64,000 bases of DNA from the NCBI GenBank assembly GCA_036583965.1, contig JAZBQD010000030.1:56421551-56485550 (forward strand), read 5' to 3'. Below the pieces are notes generated by a model. It did not search any database and was not told the origin of the DNA. It saw only the letters and a program-made list of their open reading frames with translations. This document shows positions 12,091 to 26,283 of this stretch, piece after piece. Position numbers and translations under genes: made by a program. Numbering within the stretch: position 1 is the first letter of the stretch; every line of letters begins with the position of its first letter. The stretch comes from Prunella strophiata. Its lineage: Eukaryota; Chordata; Aves; Passeriformes; Prunellidae.

Positions 12091-13310
12091 TGAATCATAA
12101 AATCACACAACAAGTGAGGTTGAAAGGTACTTCTGGAGGTCATGAAGTTCAGCCTTCCTGTTCAAGCGATGTGAGCTACAACAGATAGCCAAGGATGGGT
12201 CAAGTTTTGACTTCCTCCATAGATGGAGACTCCACAACCTCATTGGGAAGTCTGTTGCAGTGCTTGGTCATGCTCACAGCACAAATGTTTTTCTGACCTT
12301 CAGATGGAACCCCCTGTGTTTTATTTTTCCCCCATTGTCTCTTGTAATTGGACACCACTGAGAAGAGCCTGGCTTTGTCCTCCCAGTTCTCTCAGCCTCT
12401 CCTTTTATCAGAGGTGCTCCATGCAGTCCCTTACCTTCTGGTGATTTGTTGGACACCTTCTGGTGTATCCATGTTTCTCTTATACCAGGGAGCCCAGAAA
12501 TAGATCCAAAATTTCAAGTGTGGCCTCTATATAACTGAATGGAGGGAAAGGATCACCTTCCTTGACCTGTTGGCAGTGCTCTTCTTCATGCAGCTCAATA
12601 TGCTATTGCCTGCCTTTGCTGCAAGCAGTATTGATGACACATTCAACTTGACCACCAGGATGCTCATTCTCTCCAGAGGGAGAGCTGCTTTCCACCCTGT
12701 TGTTCACCATCATATACTGGTGCCTGGGCTTATTCATCTAGGATTTGGTATTTTCCTTTGTGGAATTCTATGAGGTTCCTGCTTGCCCATTTCTCCAGCC
12801 TAGGGAGGTCTTTTCAAATGACAGCTCGACCAAGTCTGATGTATCATCTACTCCTCCCAGTACCATGTTGTCTGCAGACTGGCTGAGTGCAATGCTTCAT
12901 CCCATCACTGATGTCATTAATGAAGAAGTTAAACACTATTTGACCCACAGCTCACCCATGGGGTTCACCATTACTGACTAACACTTGACCAGACTTTGGG
13001 CCACTGTTCACAACCTGCTTAACCTGGCTGCTAAGTCAAGTTTTGATCCACATCACTGTCTACCTACCTAACCTGTACTGTATCCACTTTTCTGTGAGAG
13101 TGTTACAAGAGATGGCATCAAAAGCCTTACTGAAGTCAAGATAAATAACTTCCATTGCTTTTCTCTAGCCAGCCAAGCTAGTAACATCACTGTAGAAGGC
13201 AATCAGGTTGGACACATGCATAAATCCATGATGACTGCTCCTGAGCACCTCCTTGTCCTTCACGTGTCTGGAAATGGCTTCCAGAATTAGTGGCTGCATC
13301 ACCTGTTCGT
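12091..13310 (-). mobile_element. CR1 LINE, 5'-truncated, dead
   Basis: The plus strand begins with the inverted CR1 tail (GAATCATAAAATCACACAAC, then a 'GAGGTTGAAAGGTACTTCTGG' type phrase). It continues through the antisense of the CR1 3' part and the C-terminal half of its reverse-transcriptase frame. Recognisable antisense phrases include 'GATGGAGACTCCACAACCTC', 'GCCTTACTGAAGTCAAGATA' and 'AATCCATGATGACTGCTCCTG'. A minus-strand frame near 13165-13395 still spells a typical CR1 RT stretch around LILEAISRH and NLIAFY. Stops and frameshifts interrupt the rest. About 1.2 kb remains of an element several kb long, typical of 5' truncation during target-primed reverse transcription. Many substitutions from the consensus indicate a moderately old copy. 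No target-site duplication is obvious. Confidence 0.92.
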
Positions 13311-14516
13311 GCATTAATATGCATCGACATCTGCTGCTATGTTCAGACTTTGGTTGGAGCTGCAAACAGAAGTATGTTTTGAAGGCTGATGTCATCTGGG
13401 TGAATATAAGATAATTAATATAATGATTACTTAGAACCCAAATTACTTTATGCAGGGCTAATGGGCAGTTTTGGCTGTCAGAGCAAGGCTACAGTGAAGA
13501 GATGTCTTCTTGCACATGTGAGAAATATGGTTCTAAATATCCATTGATATTCTATTGCCTAAAAATGTTTAAGATAACCTTTCCTTTTTTTTATTTTCCC
13601 TAAGATTATATGTAACTTCATTACTGTACAAAACCACTAGTTAGAAGCAGAATTTGTGGTCAGATATAAATATCAGCTCTATACATCTCTGGGCTTATGA
13701 GATGTATACAAAGACATAAGCTTTGAGGAAAAGGCAATCCTGTTTTAAGTGGAAAATCCTGTTTATGCTAAAATTGGGGCCATATTCTGGTACATCGGGG
13801 TCAGAGACTTGTATGCATAGCAAGACTATAAAAAAGGTAGAGCCTGTGGCCTCTGCCCATGGTGAAATTCACATGCCTCTTTCTGTCTCTGTCATTTTGA
13901 GAAGAGACACAAAATGTCATATTAGTCCTACAGAATTTTGTGGGGGTGGGTGTCAGTTAGCAGGTGATTTAATGAAAAGGAAAGGACTGGAGCACTGGAG
14001 TAGAACACAGTAGGAGTAAAATATCCATTCAGCCTGTTGTTTGCTCCCATCCCCGTAGTTCCAGAGGTCTGACTGTATTTTCTGGTATTTCCTACTGTTT
14101 AAACCACTAAACAATTTAATTTCTTTTGACATCTGTCTTGAACAAAGGGTCATTTGCATGCCCACTGATCTCAGGATGACCTGTGATAGCCTAGAGATCC
14201 TGGCTACTTGCCATCAGCAGCCTCTAGCATGAGAACACACACAAAAAACTAGAGAGCTTCAGTGAAAAAAATGTTTCAATGGAAAAGTGAAAGAAAGAGA
14301 GATTTCTAGGAAGGAAAGGCTTCCAAACTGTAGGGGCAGTGGCTTCAGGAGAAAGGAGGAAAAATCTAACTTTTATTTCAAAACCCTTTGTGTATTTCTT
14401 TAGTACTCTGAGGGCCATGTGCACGCAGGTAGGGAGTCCAAAGTGTATACTGAATAGAGGTGGAGAAAAAAAGAGACAAGCTTTTTAAAAATAAGCCCCA
14501 GCATACTTGCACACAC
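13311..14516. other. Unassigned noncoding DNA
   Basis: Unique-looking sequence after the 5' truncation point of the CR1. No frame longer than 96 codons and no repeat recognised. Confidence 0.45.
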
Positions 14517-14538
14517 AAATATATATATATATATATAT
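14517..14538. repeat. (AT)n dinucleotide run
   Basis: About ten AT units, ending in ATGG. A short microsatellite. Confidence 0.9.
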
Positions 14539-17500
14539 GGCAAATCACAAAATGTTTACTGAGCTTTGTTGGGTCTAATCTACTAATTATGATACACGTG
14601 CATTGACATGTTAGGAAGGGGAAAGAAAACACTAACAGCTCTTTGTAGTTCTGAGAGAGAACTGCTGTTCTAACACCTTACAAGAGCCATTACTGGCAGC
14701 TGCACATGGAAAAGAGAGAATTTTTTACCACTGAAAGTAAGCTCTCTGTGAAGAGCTACTTGAAGTGACTCCCTTCCCTCCCACAGTGCACCCTGTTGGG
14801 ATCTTCAAGCCCAAAGAAAGTGGTTACTTTTTTTTTTTCTGAAATGAATTCATACTCAATAAAGTTATGTTTCTTCCACTCTGGAAGTCCTCTGACAACC
14901 ATTTTGGTATTGCTGGAGCAAATAAAGCTGTGTGTGGGTTTTCTGTGGTAGGGTGTATTTGTTTCTTTGTTGGTTTTGGTGTTTTTTAATGTGAATTTTT
15001 TCTTTTTTTACTCACTGGCTTGTATCTTTCATTTCTTTGTGCAGAAGGGATCGGTATTCTAAAATAATTTACTAATAATAAAAATAAGAAGAGTAGGCTC
15101 AGCCAACAGTGCAAGTGACTTTTTGTGCATGAATTGCCACTAATCATGCCCACCCTAAAACTCAGGTGCGATTTAAGATGTTCTTGGTAGCAGAAAATGA
15201 ATTATGCTGCAAAACCAAGGCAGACATAGGCAAAAGTGACAGTTTCACAAAGAAACTGTATTTGCTTCATGCTCTTTTGAAAGCCATGGAGCCCATTCAG
15301 AATGGTAAATTGAGTCAAGTGAATATATGCTGTCATATTAGATATTTTTTTATAAAGGCCTGATGTGCTCCTCTTTCTCTTATTTCTTATACCCATCAAG
15401 GTTACTGTAGAGCCCCTAGCATAACCCTACTGATGAGTAAAACTTTGGAAATAGGAAGACTCTTGTAGGGAAAGAATAAAGGCTAAGAGAGCTTAAGTAC
15501 CTGTAGAAAAAATATGACAAAAGCAAATTTTTTGCATCTATTAATGCCAGCATTTACACACAATTCCAAGCACTTCAGTCCTAAAGTTAACCTAAGAAAC
15601 AAATAACAGTGGAATATTTGAACAGACTGCTTCTCTAACAACTCAAATCTGGCAAAGCAAAGGGTGCCCACTGACTTGTTTACAATCCAATTGTTAGACA
15701 ATTTTTTTTTCCTGAATTTATTCTGTTAAACTGAAGTGATGGCTAGATCCAAGATCAGTGGATAAGCAGTGAGAAGGAATGGGAAAAAATGAAATTCCTA
15801 AAATAAATTGCTTGCTACAAGTTTCTTCTTTAGCTCCAATTACAATAAACACAAAGGAAAACCGAGGCCTATAAGCCATCTGTGTGTGCATAACCTCAAG
15901 GCTGGCAATGACAAGCTAAGTTAACAAACAAAAATCTGCCAAGGGGGGTTAACAACTGCTGACAGTGTGGTGAATGCTAAGGCAGGTGATACTCATCAGA
16001 TATGGCAACAGCAGAAAGTATTGAAAATTTAAGTTTCCAGGCTCAGAGTGAAAAGAGAAAAAAAATAAAAATGAAAAAAGGCCAATGGAAGCTTCCTTTT
16101 GTTTAGTCAAAGCCAGGCATATTTCAGAGCAAAATAATGGCAGTGAGCTTTTCAAACTTTTAAGTAACTATTTAAGGGTTGCTATTTTATGGCAAAAGCT
16201 ATGCTAAGAGTACAAAGAATCAATTGCTTCCAGAGATTTTCTGTGGCTGGACCAGATATGTTCTCCCTTCATGTTTCAGGGTGGATCAGGCACAGGGTGG
16301 CTTACTGGCTCAAAGCAATGGTGTTCCAGTCATTGGATCTAGATTTCATCTTCCCTGAGATGTCACAGTATCAGTGATATGTATTTCAGTTGCAACCTCC
16401 CTATATCTCCAAAGTCACCTGTAGCTCACCACCACCCCACTGGTGATCAGTCCCTTCTTTCTAGGAAAAGAACACTGTACTCTGACACCACAAATGTCAC
16501 CAATGAGTGCTTTATTTTTTTATATATAAGTTTTAGAGTGGAAAAGGCTGAAGATAGCACATGATTTTTTTTTTTTTTTAACCAGGATTAATTTTTTTTT
16601 AAATTTTTCTTTCTTTTCCCCTTCTATTGGAAATTACTCAAATAAAAGAGTCCCTCCTGGTACCTATGTATGCAGTAGATTCTTGTTGGTTAAGAGTTCT
16701 TTGTACAGCTGTCGTGCAAACAATAAAATACACAAAAGCAGGGGATTGAAAACAATTAGTGCAGTCTTGTTGAGTTGCAGAGCAAAATATAACTTGGTTC
16801 AAAGTTGGCTTTTATCCCTGTATTCTCCAGTTTTTCAGTTTCTCTGGGTAGTTTGTGTTGAGTATGTGGTTTTTAGGTGTTACACATGGACATTATGATG
16901 TTTCACCAAAAGCTATAAATGACAAAAAAAGATAGAAATAATAATGAGGACAGAATATTATCCCCTTTGTGTTAACAGGAAAATAGATTACAACTGGAAA
17001 ACTTGAGAAGAGTATTCTCAAATCTGAAAGAGTAGGGATACCCCAAAGGAAAAAAAAGGTGTGGAAAAACTTCCTCCCCAGAAAATGCCACCAGTGAGTA
17101 TGCTAGATGTGGCAAAACTGCTGTGTCATAACACCACAGCTTAAGACAATTCTGAGCAGGTAAATGCATAATTAAATGAGTGATTTGTCTTTCCTGTGGG
17201 GAAAATAATAATTTTGCAGGGAGATTGCTCTAAAGGTTACACATACATTGACAATATTGATGCAGAAAGTACAGAGCCTTTATCCATATAAAGATGTGTT
17301 TGAAGATTTGGGCTCTACAAAAGGCATCAAATTAAAGTTCCTCAGCTTGTGAAGTACTCACCTCTCAGAGCACCATTAGTATTAAGGGAGCAGATTAAAC
17401 ACAATTTAGATCACATTGAAAGACTAAAGTCAATTTAGCAGGTATATAACCATGCATGATAATGGTCTCTAAATCTACAGCAACAAGGTGAGGATATGCT

Positions 17501-18372
17501 TGGATATGCAGGATAAAATGTGAAACTAAAATAATTTCCTTTGAGGACTATAAAAGAAGCAATGACGAGGAGACAAATTTTAGATGCTAGTTTGTTTAAG
17601 TATGCAAATTCAATGGACTGATCTAGAAGGGAAATAAATCTGATAGCAGTTTTATATATATCTGGTCTGCAGGGTATTGTGAACTTGACCTTTGCTGGAG
17701 TAAATGGATTCTTAGCTGAATGATGTAGTATTTCATTATTATTTGCATGATAGCATCATGCAGATGCAATACGGGGGGCACACGTGAAAATATTTTTCAA
17801 AAAAAGTCTGTGATCTTCCAGCCTCTTCCCCCCCTCAAAACTGGAAACCAGTTGGTTATTTTGTTTGGTGGGGGGTTTGTGTGTGTTTTTTTTGTTTTTG
17901 TTTTTCTGGTGCTAGTTTCTTATCTGTTGCCCATTATGTGCAAGAGTGCATAGGAGACTTCCAGGGGAGAGGAAGCTTTAAGCTGCAGAGAAGTCTCATT
18001 GTGGACTTAGAAGGTGTAGCAATCTTGGCAACACATGGTTCCAAAGAATATAGAAAACATGAAGAATCAAACTCATAAAGACTTCAAATTTACATAGTGC
18101 TGGGATAGCAGGTGGGCTTAGAAAAGCAAACAAGCAATGCAGCTGCCTATGGAAGTCTTGTCTGAATAAGTTGAAAAGTATCCAAATTCATTTGTATGGC
18201 AGTAGCCTGACAGTTTGCTCCTACAGGCCTAACAAAATATGTGATTAAGCACTTAATGTTCAGTCTGATATGACTAACTGAAGATGTTTAATTTCTGCCT
18301 GAATCTTAGTTACAGAGTTGAGGCAGAACCTAGGAAGAGGGGAAAAGGACACATTCAAGGAAAAATGAATCT
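14539..18372. other. Unassigned noncoding DNA
   Basis: Almost 4 kb without a nameable element. There are T-runs near 14829 and 16567 and an A/T-rich stretch at 16590-16610. Frames are at most about 72 codons. The 68-codon plus frame at 17747-17953 is Phe/Val-rich because of a T-rich tract at 17880-17910. Confidence 0.5.
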
Positions 18373-18873
18373 ATGACTGTACATATTTCCCTTCCAAAAG
18401 ATCTAAAATACATGAAAAAAAGTAAAGATGTAAGTAAGCTGTCCTTGTATATAGTTACTGACACTGCTGCTTTTGCCTGTGGATTGACTTTGCCACCCTA
18501 CTCAGTGGGAGCTCGTGTCATGAAGTGGAGCTTCACTACGACCTTCTATGGGCCTTTTACCATCCCTAATGGATCAGCCAGCAGGGAAACTTTCCCAGGT
18601 CAGCCTCATGGTCCAGCTGCCTCCTTTCTCTGTGGTCCACACTGCTGTCCAGGTGGTACCACCACCTCCACAAAAGTCTGGACCAGCAAATCCTTAGGCT
18701 CTGCCCAGCTCCCCGGTGTCATGTCTTGTGACCCTGTTGCATTCTCCTCACCAAGAGTTTTGTGTTTAACAGGATGTATAGTAACCAGCTTTAAGGATTG
18801 CAAGAGCCTGCTGTGTGTCAGCTTTCTGAGTCCACAAAAATGCAGCATTTTCAGAGACTCCTCATTGACATAA
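18373..18873 (+). other. Open frame of 166 codons, probably chance
   Basis: This is the longest plus-strand frame in the window. It starts at ATG 18373. The middle (about 18480-18780) is unusually GC-rich for the neighbourhood, and that explains the lack of stops. The predicted product is rich in Ser, Thr, Pro and Cys and shows no signal peptide, membrane segment or domain that I recognise. A 91-codon minus frame overlaps it (18606-18881), as expected when GC content alone keeps frames open. No promoter or splice signal supports it. It could be a fragment of an unrecognised retroelement. Confidence 0.12.
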
Positions 18874-20372
18874 TGGATCAATATTACCTGCTATTGAGAG
18901 TTAATGGAAGTTTTCTTTTGTTCATTTCTGAAAGAGTGCACTTTGAAAATAGCATAAAAACTGGAGAGTGTTCTTTCATAGGCTAAAAAAAGAAAAAGCC
19001 ATGGTTGGAAAAAATTAATTGTGGTCCTCTTTTGGGAGGGCCTATAAAATTGTAGGGCTGGACTAATGTTCACCTGGCATAAGACTCCTGTTGCTAGCTT
19101 CAGTGAAACAATTAAAACATGGTTCTAAGTCCATGTGAGCATTCCAGTGTAGCTGTATTGCTCTAGTTTTTATGCTGTGGCAATATCTATGCTTTAATAT
19201 GTGTTTTAACCTCCTATGCTGTTGATATAAATCTTAACTCTTACAAAAATGTGGAAAAGCTCTAATATTGTGAATTAACATCCTGATTCAGTTCTGTAGT
19301 AAACTGTGGGCTTCATTGGAAGTAGTAGTAGTTATGTTGTAGCAAATGGGATTTCTTACAAGCACCAAATTAGAAATGTACTTAAATACCTTGCTGAATT
19401 TCAGTCTGAGTTTGCATATTGCACTCTTCCTAATAAACAGCATTGTATTCTATGTCAGGGTATTGCATGCCATAAGTAACCCATTGTCACCTGCAGTAAA
19501 CTGAGCAGAATTGCAAATGTAAAAACTGTACAGAAGGCAGGGAGTTAATTAAGGGCTCTAACAGTTTTTTTTTATTTTGATCAGGACACAAAATTAAATA
19601 TAGGTTGCATGGCACATTAGTGTGTCTGTCAAAGACGGTGGCTTTGACCAGGCAATTAAAGGGAGCAAAATAATCTAAATGAATTTTTAAATTGCTTCTT
19701 CCAGTCATTAAGCACAGTTATCACATCCATATTTTGTAAATGTAAAACACTGAAGTTCTCAAAAGTCTGTTCTCTGCAGTAGTTTTTATTGATGATCCAT
19801 CTGAGCTTCATTTCCTAACTGAAAATCCTTGTCGGTCAATTTATTCCAACATAACACTATTTGGTTGGGTAGTTATTAATCCTGTAATTGTTCATGGCAT
19901 GCCAGGAATAATTCAGCTAATTATTACAATATGTCTTACTTTGCCATGCTTCTATATGTCAAAATGACTCCTATACATATTGGAAAAAGTCAGTTTCCTA
20001 ATTTAACTGAAGATATAAAAATTGATTATTAATTCCCTAAAAAAATTGAGAACGACTTTTTTTTTTTACTCTCTGCCCCACACATAATCTCTACTGGTCT
20101 GGATACATTTTTGACAAATATTCTGCTGCTAACTTTAATTGATCCATGAATAACACTGTGCAGCAAAACGTAGGAGTGCTGCCCTCACTCAGCATTAGTT
20201 TCAATTATAGGACAACTATAGCAGAGCATGTTAGATCTGAATAGAAAAGGACTTCATTTTTTCAAGTTCCTCTAAGATAAAAAAACCCAAAACTACTTGA
20301 AATGGTGAGATTAAGAAGGTTGGTTATACTTACAAAAAGAAAAATTGTTCCATACGTAAGTAGTCTATTAAT
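18874..20372. other. Unassigned noncoding DNA, partly conserved-looking
   Basis: AT-rich. The parts at about 19440-19720 and 19840-19960 contain many homeobox-type cores (TAATTA, TAATTG, ATTAAT) and palindromic words such as GGCATGCC, as many amniote noncoding conserved elements do. No repeat or exon is seen. Conservation is a guess from motif content. Confidence 0.3.
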
Positions 20373-20425
20373 TGCATGCTATAATGCATTTAAAATGCAT
20401 TTTTTTATGCATAAAATGCACTATA
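20373..20425. promoter_or_regulatory. Cluster of ATGCAT words
   Basis: GCATGC at 20374 is followed by ATGCAT at 20384, 20395 and 20407 and ATGCA at 20416. These are regularly spaced, 9-12 bp apart, and separated by A/T runs. The arrangement allows alternative hairpins and resembles POU/RPE-type half-sites. Function unknown. Confidence 0.25.
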
Positions 20426-23400
20426 TTTAATTCTCTACTGGTGAATTCCCATCAATAAAGTTCAGTTTGTCTACCTTTGCTTTTTTCACATTTGGCAATA
20501 TGTCTGATGTCACTGAAGTGATAATCTCCAATCTCTTCTTGCCCTAATAAAAGTAAAACCAGGCTCTTATGGACTAAAATATCTTTTTAGCTCACAATAA
20601 ATGCAAGAAAATTGAAAGCACAGTGAGTATCACAGTATTTGCTGTTTAATAGTTCTCATTAGCACATTTCCATAGTACAAAATTCTTAAATTGTATTCTG
20701 TTGGGGCAAAGAAGATCCTGAGCTCCTAATTAATGAACGTCTGTGTGTACACTGACTAGAAAAGTATTTTACACAGTGGAGTTCCATGCTGTGATATATT
20801 GAGGAAAGACAGGATATGTGAAAATGAGAACCACATAAAAAGTGCAGTAACTTTTATTCTTGTGAGAATTGTCCCAGAACATTGTTCTCACTGTGAATTT
20901 CCTCCAAAAAAAGATGGCTCACTCAAGGCTTCGTATGTTGTTTATGTTCCACACAGGGATTTATGCAGAGATTTAGCAAACAATTTTGAGAACCTTCTGA
21001 GTGGAGATGTACTTTTTTGTCATGTATAGCTCTGAAGCTAAAGGAAGAGGAAAGGAGAGAACGGCCTGAAAGAACAAATCACTTCAAAATTAGAGATTAA
21101 ACCCAATGGAAATAATGCTGTTATTGTGGCAACTGCTACTTTTACTGATAATGGAGATTTAATTTGGGGGAACTCCAGAACTACAGTGATTAATTTGCAT
21201 GATCCAGAGTCAGTATTGGTGTTTACAACAAACTACTCTGCTCTGAGGAAGGCATGTGACTTTCAGAATTCTGTCAGTTTCAGTGACCATATTTTTGTGG
21301 GGTGAAATCTGCTAGTTTCCCAAACCATTTGAACCTCTTGGTTGAGTAATTTTGTGAAAAAGCTTTGCAATTCACATTCATTTTTGCCACACACAGACAG
21401 AGACTTGAGATGTCTGTGTGATTTATCTAAACTGTGCAGCTCCTCTGAGTTTCGAAAATTGGATGGTAAAGGCTTTAATCTAAGACTTTGCTACATTTTT
21501 AACTGATAACTCCAAATGCTGTCACATTGGGAAACACTGTCATGATATTTTGGTGTTTATTGTTGTGAACAGGAACAAATACAGCAAAAACACACTAACT
21601 CGCAAACAGAACAAAACAGAAAAGTCTAATGCTACAAACTGCAAAAACCATTAGGAACACAGCTGAAGAAACAGAGAGCCATGAGAGCAGTCTGCCTCTA
21701 ACTGAGCATAATTCTAAATTAGGCATTTGAAATGCTGCAGTGTCTAGACACTGTAAATGCAGTGGTTAAGTTACTTGTGTTTATTTTCCCCCTCCGACTT
21801 GTAATGAGACTACCATTCAATGCTTACTCTTCCACTTATATAATTCTATTTTTATCTTTTTCTTTTTCTTTCCTAACAAAGGATGTTGTGTTGTAGCACA
21901 GTGTTCAGGGATGGGGTGATGCAGATCTGCAAATGCGTATGATCCTCAGCGTCATGTACCACAGATGCTCTTACTCATTGTAGGAAACTTGTAAAGAGAG
22001 AAAGAGCACTCTAAGGAGCACTTGGAAAGGGAGCTAGCTGGAGAACAGGAGGGAGGTATTCCATTCTTCTAGTCTTATCGATCTTTTCATACAGTTTTCA
22101 CCTCTAAACAAAATAAAAAAAAGCTTAAATTACGTACATTTCTCATGAAACTATGACAAAAGCAGATATTCTAAACTGTTGAGCATTACGTACTTTTTTG
22201 TTGGATATCGAGATATGTAGCTTCAAATAATATTAGAAAGCAATACAGTAAGTAAGCATAGAGAAACATCACAGCAGAAAATATACTGTACAATCATACA
22301 TACACCTACTGTGTACACTCATATAATGATGTAATTTATGACTTGCTTTAATAACAGTTTAATAGTCAACATTTCAAAAAATATTGTAGAAAATTAAATG
22401 AATGCAAAGTAAATGTCCGAGAAAATCATTAATGAAGTTGCCAATTTTTTAGATACAGTAGAAATTAACTGAAAAAGTTAGAAAATGCTGTAAGTTTTCC
22501 TGTGTTTCTTTGCTCCCATAAAAGAGTTCAGTTTAAACACAACCACATTTTTAAAGTTCAAACCAAAGAGCAGTCAGGTCAAATAAGATACTTGTTAGAA
22601 GTACCTACTGTTATCCATGCTTCAAACTGATCATTTTTCTTCTATGAAAAATGCTTTATTATGAAAGCAAATGGAAAACTAGGAGACAGTTCATCTCATA
22701 CTCTGTTTGACTGTGGTTCAGCATCCATTGGTTTCATTGTGCCAAACCAGGGTCTTAAGGGTGTGACAGAGTGGACATGAAAATGTTCACATCTATAATT
22801 TCCATTGCCAAATTCATTCTGCTCCCTAATGCATCCAGTTCAAATCATTGCTTATGCGGTTACAGAAAAATAAGTGCAGAACTATTTGCATATAGATTGT
22901 GTATCTGCCAAAGTGAAAAACTTAAAAGAATAAGACTAGCAATTTCTTGTGTGCATATTGAGGGAGAGCCTTTCATTTAAAATACAGGCCTAAAAATTAG
23001 GGGGAGCACTGGTCTATTCTTTGTTTTGCCTTAAACTTTCTTTGTGACCTTGAATAAACAATTTAGGACTCTTTTTCCATAGAGAAAATATGTGTGTGCA
23101 ATCATAAATGTGCTGCTGCTCTAATTATGCCAGGTTTAAAACATAAGGTCCTTCCTTTTCTATTTTTCTTATGTAAAAAAAGGTTAACATCACCTAATTT
23201 GCTTTGTAATAACTAGGATGGCGTTGTGTTGATTCATTAGTTTCACTTTTTTTGTGCAGTGCTTTGAAAACCACACGGTTTTTTGACAGTTATATATAAT
23301 TATCATCAAAGGCAGGTAATTTTTCTTCCTTGATCTATCCTGCTGCATATTTATGCCATTGTTTTTATCATGATATCAGGACAGCAAATGGAATTATTTT

Positions 23401-26283
23401 AATGTATCTGGAGTTGATAAGGAACTTTTGGGGTGTTCAGGGGGAGGGAGAATTGCCCTGCTGCTGGACCAGGGTGCACACCATGGATTCATTACACATC
23501 TGAGCAAGGCCTGAGCAGGCATTATCTTCTGTCTTCCCCTGCCAGATTTCTGTCCTACCTTATGAAGAAATATGACTGCATGGTACAAAGTACATTCAAC
23601 AGATGCATTTATTTCAACAGTCAAGAAAACAACATTTTGAAACACATGATGGAGTTCATCACCCCCATGGTTTAGGATGAATTTCTGGATAAAATACTCA
23701 TATCTACCTTTAGAGGACCCTGGTGAATATGACTGAGACTTTGGAGATGTGGATTCTGTTTGGCAGAATTACTCTGAGCAAAATATTTTCTATCCCTGGC
23801 TTTTGGTAGTTTTAAAATGAACAAATACCAATGCAGTTGGAGAACTGACTAATGAAAGCTTCTATCACATTATCATGAATGTCACTGTTATTGGTGATGT
23901 CATTAGCTGAATTATGGGAGTAGAGCTAGAAATTCTGAGAGCTAGTGGATCTGCTGGGATTCCCGTACTCATCATGGAATCATTAGATGAGTCTCTGTAC
24001 TGGAAAAGTAAAGCACACCAAAAACATACCCTGCACCATAAACAGTGGGTGCTGTGGGATAGTTTATCCTGTTTTTCAAACTTGGGAGATTGTACCAGAG
24101 ACAGTGATATTGCTTGGAAAGGATGTGGAGTGTTAATATGAATAAGTGTGAATGACTCTGGCCTTTCATTGTTAGTGCTGTTATTAAACCATATTTTTCT
24201 AATACAAAAGAAAAATTCAGGTTCTCAGTTAGTGTGCTAGAAATACCTAAACTGCAGTTTTCTGTGGCACTTGTGTTGACTTTATCTAACTCACATTATA
24301 AATGTTCCCATATTTTTTTGTCCCTGAAAAGCTTCAGGCATCAACTGTGTTTGTGACCTAAGTGTAATCTCAAACTTGCTTTCAATTATTTCTAGCCCAA
24401 GAGGCCTGGACTATAAAAACCCAGTTTGAAAACCTGAAAAAACCACATGTTTTTATTTTTCCTGTTTGATACAAGTTATACATAAGAGCCATTTCAGAGC
24501 AAAACATTTGTCTCTAATATCTGGTAGTCTAGTATTTCAGTTTTTATGTACTAGCCCAGAAGCTTTGTTGAACTTAGAGATTATTGTTGTAATTGTTATT
24601 TGTAGCTTGTATTGCCACAATACCCTGGCCAGTCCAGCCCCATTTCTGTTAGATATGGTACAAGAAAAACACAAAACAACCCCTCCTACAAAGATCCCAA
24701 ACCCTGGTGTGATGTGGTCACTTCATGATACACTGGTATGTTAATTTTCTTCCATATTCTGTGTATTACAAAGACATTGAGGATCCCTTGGAAGAAAGTA
24801 AAATTCACAGTGATGATAGAGTACAAGCTTTTAAATAGGTATGAAGTGGTATTTTTGGCTGCACAGTGTCTGTGAAACTTCACTTTAATTTGATTGGCCT
24901 CCTTTTTCAAATGAAATGTTGAGGTTTTCTCTGATTTTTTTTTTTTACTGACTGATGTATAAAATAGAATATATTGTATTTCATAAAAGCTTTTTATGCT
25001 TGCCAAAATAGATTGTACAAAACCTAACAGTAAATAGAGATAGTTTAGTTCTGTCTTGGAGATAGAGCACTAAGAAATTGGGTCCATCACTGTCATTTTT
25101 CTCAGAGATTCCTCTCATCTGTCACAACACAGTAGTTATGAAAAATGAAACCATAAATTCAATTTGTAGCTAATCTTTGGAGTAATTCCAGTGTGAATAA
25201 TGCAGCAATTTGGATGCATGGTCAGTCAATTCTGTCTCTGATTTATTAGGATTTAAGAATTTTTTTTTCATTCATTAATGATAATTATCCAAGAAGAGAA
25301 AATAATTTCTTAAAAATTATCTATCTTCACATCTGTGGCCTCAGTTTTGAGAAAGATTGCAATGTTTTTTAAACTTATTATTGTAGTGGGGGGGAAGGTT
25401 TTTACAAAAGATATATGAGGTATTTAAATTCTGAACTGTATCTCTTTACAGCACATGTGTGAACTGATCAGCACTGGTTTATGGCTGCTTTTATATGACT
25501 CCCATTAGAGCTAACATTTTGAATATCTCAGCATAAGGACACTGGGATTTGCTATTGATTTTCCACACTTCTTACACCTTGAAGATTGCATTAAAATCCA
25601 ACTCAAGTAAGAGTGACATTTTTTGTTCCTGTTTAAAAGTCAAATTTATTATCTACGACTTTTTCTACTTATTAAATCCGCACATTCTCTGATACATTAT
25701 TTATGTATATTTTTTCTATAGTTTTCCTTCAGCTCTCAAGGTCTTCTCTTGATTTTAGCAGACAGTATCTCCAACTCATAAATAGAGTAGATATTATCCC
25801 TACTTTTGTGTCTGTTGCTAATGAGGGGTGTTGGGATGAGGCCAGAGGGAAAACCAGCTCATTTAACATTGACTTTGAGCTCCTGTAAAAAATTTTAGAC
25901 ATCTAGAGAAGTACTTCTGATGAAGAAAGGGCCTTTAAAAACTTCTCGAGGAAGACTCCAAGCTGGGTATCTTGACTTACTGTGCCTTCAAAGCTCCCTG
26001 CTTCTCTCCAGTGCTGATGAAGAAAAGGGGTGCTTCAGGGGTCCTGGCTCCCAAGGCACCCACAGAGCAGTGAGCTAGCTGATAAAACTGTATCCATTCT
26101 ATGGGCACACATGACCTTCTCCATTAGCTCTATGCCAGGAACCTCTGTCACAACATTTTCTTCATAGGGAAAGTATTTCATAGACTGGAGGGTCAAGACT
26201 GACACCTCCCTCCCAGCAGAACAAGGTGCAGAAGAAGGCTTAGACCACGGACTGAGTTTTTAATTATTGTGACTTGTTCCTTC
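20426..26283. other. Unassigned noncoding DNA
   Basis: Nearly 6 kb of AT-rich sequence without a transposon I can name. The frames present (up to 106 codons, minus 24686-25006, Lys/Phe-rich) have no domain. Segments at 20700-20760 and 21060-21200 look like slowly evolving noncoding DNA because of dense TAATTAAT and ATTAATTTGCAT words. That is an impression only. Confidence 0.45.

Noticed and set aside
13165..13395. 76-codon minus frame with RT-like residues as a gene
   Set aside because: It is part of the dead, 5'-truncated CR1 and is bounded by frameshifts and stops.
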